A stretch of DNA of 6,268 nucleotides from an uncultured bacterium (lineage in GTDB: Bacteria; Cyanobacteriota; Vampirovibrionia; Gastranaerophilales; Gastranaerophilaceae). This document shows positions 5,634 to 6,268 of the stretch, one piece after another. The number at the start of each line of letters is the position of its first letter. Positions within the stretch are counted from its first letter, which is position 1. A program made the translations under genes and the position numbers. The notes under the pieces were generated by a model. It saw only the letters and a program-made list of their open reading frames with translations, did no database searches and had not been told where the DNA came from. Location: contig CASECH010000077.1 in NCBI GenBank assembly GCA_949286405.1, forward strand, positions 1 to 6,268, written 5' to 3'.

Positions 5634-6268
5634 ATGATAAATAATGCCAGTAAAGTACATGGTCACAATATTACTTTCAGTTCTTTAAATAATCCTGTGA
5701 AACCATTTCAGGTTATGACAAGAGATGGTTTGATTTCATTTAAAGAGGTTGATTACAATAAAAAGTTAAATCCCAAAATAATGAAAAAATTGGGAGAATT
5801 TTTTCTTGATAAATTTGCTAATACTTCATCACATCCATTTTGGCAATTTTGTAAGAAAAATTCTCTATATTATGATGCTGATATATATAAAAATTTCCGC
5901 GATAAAGAATTAATAAATCCGATTAAATTGCGGTTTGGTGATCCAGATACGACATTAATGATTGGGTTTGATGAAAACAAAAATATAGCAGGTGCTATAT
6001 TTTCGAATAAGTTGAAGATAAAGCCTAAAGGTTGCGAAAAAAAGGAATATTTATATATAGATTTGTTGGCTGTAGATGAAAAATACAGAGGATTGAATAT
6101 AGGTAAGCAGCTATTGAATAACGTGATTTCAGCTTCAAAAACAAGATTTAAAGAAGTATTTTTGGTTGCGTATAAAGAATCTGTTAATTTTTATAAAAAA
6201 CAAGGGTTTTGTCATATAGATTTAAATAAAACTTATGATAAAGCTTTAGAGTCTTTGTTTGCAAAAGA
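5634..6268 (+). CDS. GNAT-family N-acetyltransferase, C-terminus cut off by the window edge
   Basis: The first 211 residues are present and the frame is still open at the window end. The acetyl-CoA-binding core is in the second half: a strand YIDLLAVDEKY (141-151), then the pyrophosphate loop RGLNIG (152-157) and helix KQLLNNVI. The later VNFYKKQGF (184-192) is the usual motif B. The loop has Asn155 where Gly is common (R/Q-x-x-G-x-G), which is a mild departure. The first about 100 residues (KPFQVMTRDG near 23-32, SHPFWQFC near 66-73) come before the usual core and are not recognised. Such proteins transfer acetyl groups to amines of small molecules or proteins; the acceptor is unknown. An in-frame TAA at 5625-5627 rules out a longer N-terminus. 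No Shine-Dalgarno precedes the ATG, and the next in-frame ATG (codon 28) is not better. Confidence 0.88.
   Translation, partial: MINNASKVHGHNITFSSLNNPVKPFQVMTRDGLISFKEVDYNKKLNPKIMKKLGEFFLDKFANTSSHPFWQFCKKNSLYYDADIYKNFRDKELINPIKLRFGDPDTTLMIGFDENKNIAGAIFSNKLKIKPKGCEKKEYLYIDLLAVDEKYRGLNIGKQLLNNVISASKTRFKEVFLVAYKESVNFYKKQGFCHIDLNKTYDKALESLFAK

Noticed and set aside
5600..5644. A 14-codon frame (MQKLFLCVLSNYDK) overlapping the GNAT start.
   Set aside because: No ribosome site, and length is within chance expectation in this AT-rich spacer.
1..6268. A mobile element, CRISPR array, tRNA/rRNA, toxin-antitoxin or defence system.
   Set aside because: No transposase or integrase motifs, no spaced direct repeats, no cloverleaf-like sequence and no recognised defence domain were seen on either strand.
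1..6268. Alternative genetic code suggested by no gene ending in TGA.
   Set aside because: Only six complete stops are present, Trp is always TGG, and no in-frame TGA is needed in any gene, so the standard bacterial code fits.

Overview
This is an AT-rich window (roughly 30% G+C by eye). It looks like a chromosomal stretch from a bacterium with a periplasm. It is densely packed and uses the standard code: TGG is the only Trp codon seen, and the six complete genes end in TAA or TAG, never TGA. Two genes encode proteins with clear Sec signal peptides, one encodes a membrane-anchored SIMPL-domain protein, and two encode polytopic membrane proteins. The mix of low G+C, small secreted lineage-specific proteins, a GNAT protein with a long unique N-terminal part and a Gly-rich orphan membrane protein reminds me of gut Melainabacteria (Gastranaerophilales). 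That placement is inferred from general resemblance and no marker gene here proves it.

Layout, left to right. (1) 1-647, minus strand: the first about 215 residues of an SplB-like radical SAM protein, with its C-terminus cut off by the window edge and a near-consensus promoter. (2) 777-1232, plus strand: a secreted protein with four cysteines in the mature part, divergent from gene 1, with no Shine-Dalgarno site. (3) 1237-2589, minus strand: a complete NADP-type glutamate dehydrogenase (gdhA) converging on gene 2, with a perfect 9-bp hairpin over the junction. (4) 2725-3444 and 3450-3770, plus strand: a two-gene operon of a SIMPL-domain protein and a small secreted protein, divergent from gdhA with abutting -35 boxes. 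(5) 3773-4465, minus strand: an orphan multi-pass membrane protein with its own extended -10 promoter. (6) 4541-5422, minus strand: an EamA/DMT-family transporter that may be made from a leaderless message. (7) 5634 to the window end, plus strand: a GNAT acetyltransferase, cut off at its C-terminus.

Functionally, gdhA is the only assured metabolic gene; it joins ammonia and 2-oxoglutarate to make glutamate. The SIMPL pair probably acts at the cell envelope. The other genes appear to be individually promoted and not parts of one pathway. I see no mobile element, CRISPR array, RNA gene, prophage, toxin-antitoxin pair or defence cassette, and no convincing sign of a new multi-gene system. The points most worth checking are the orphan membrane protein, the SIMPL/small-protein operon, the mix of Shine-Dalgarno-led and SD-less (possibly leaderless) genes, and several well-defined inverted repeats at gene junctions.
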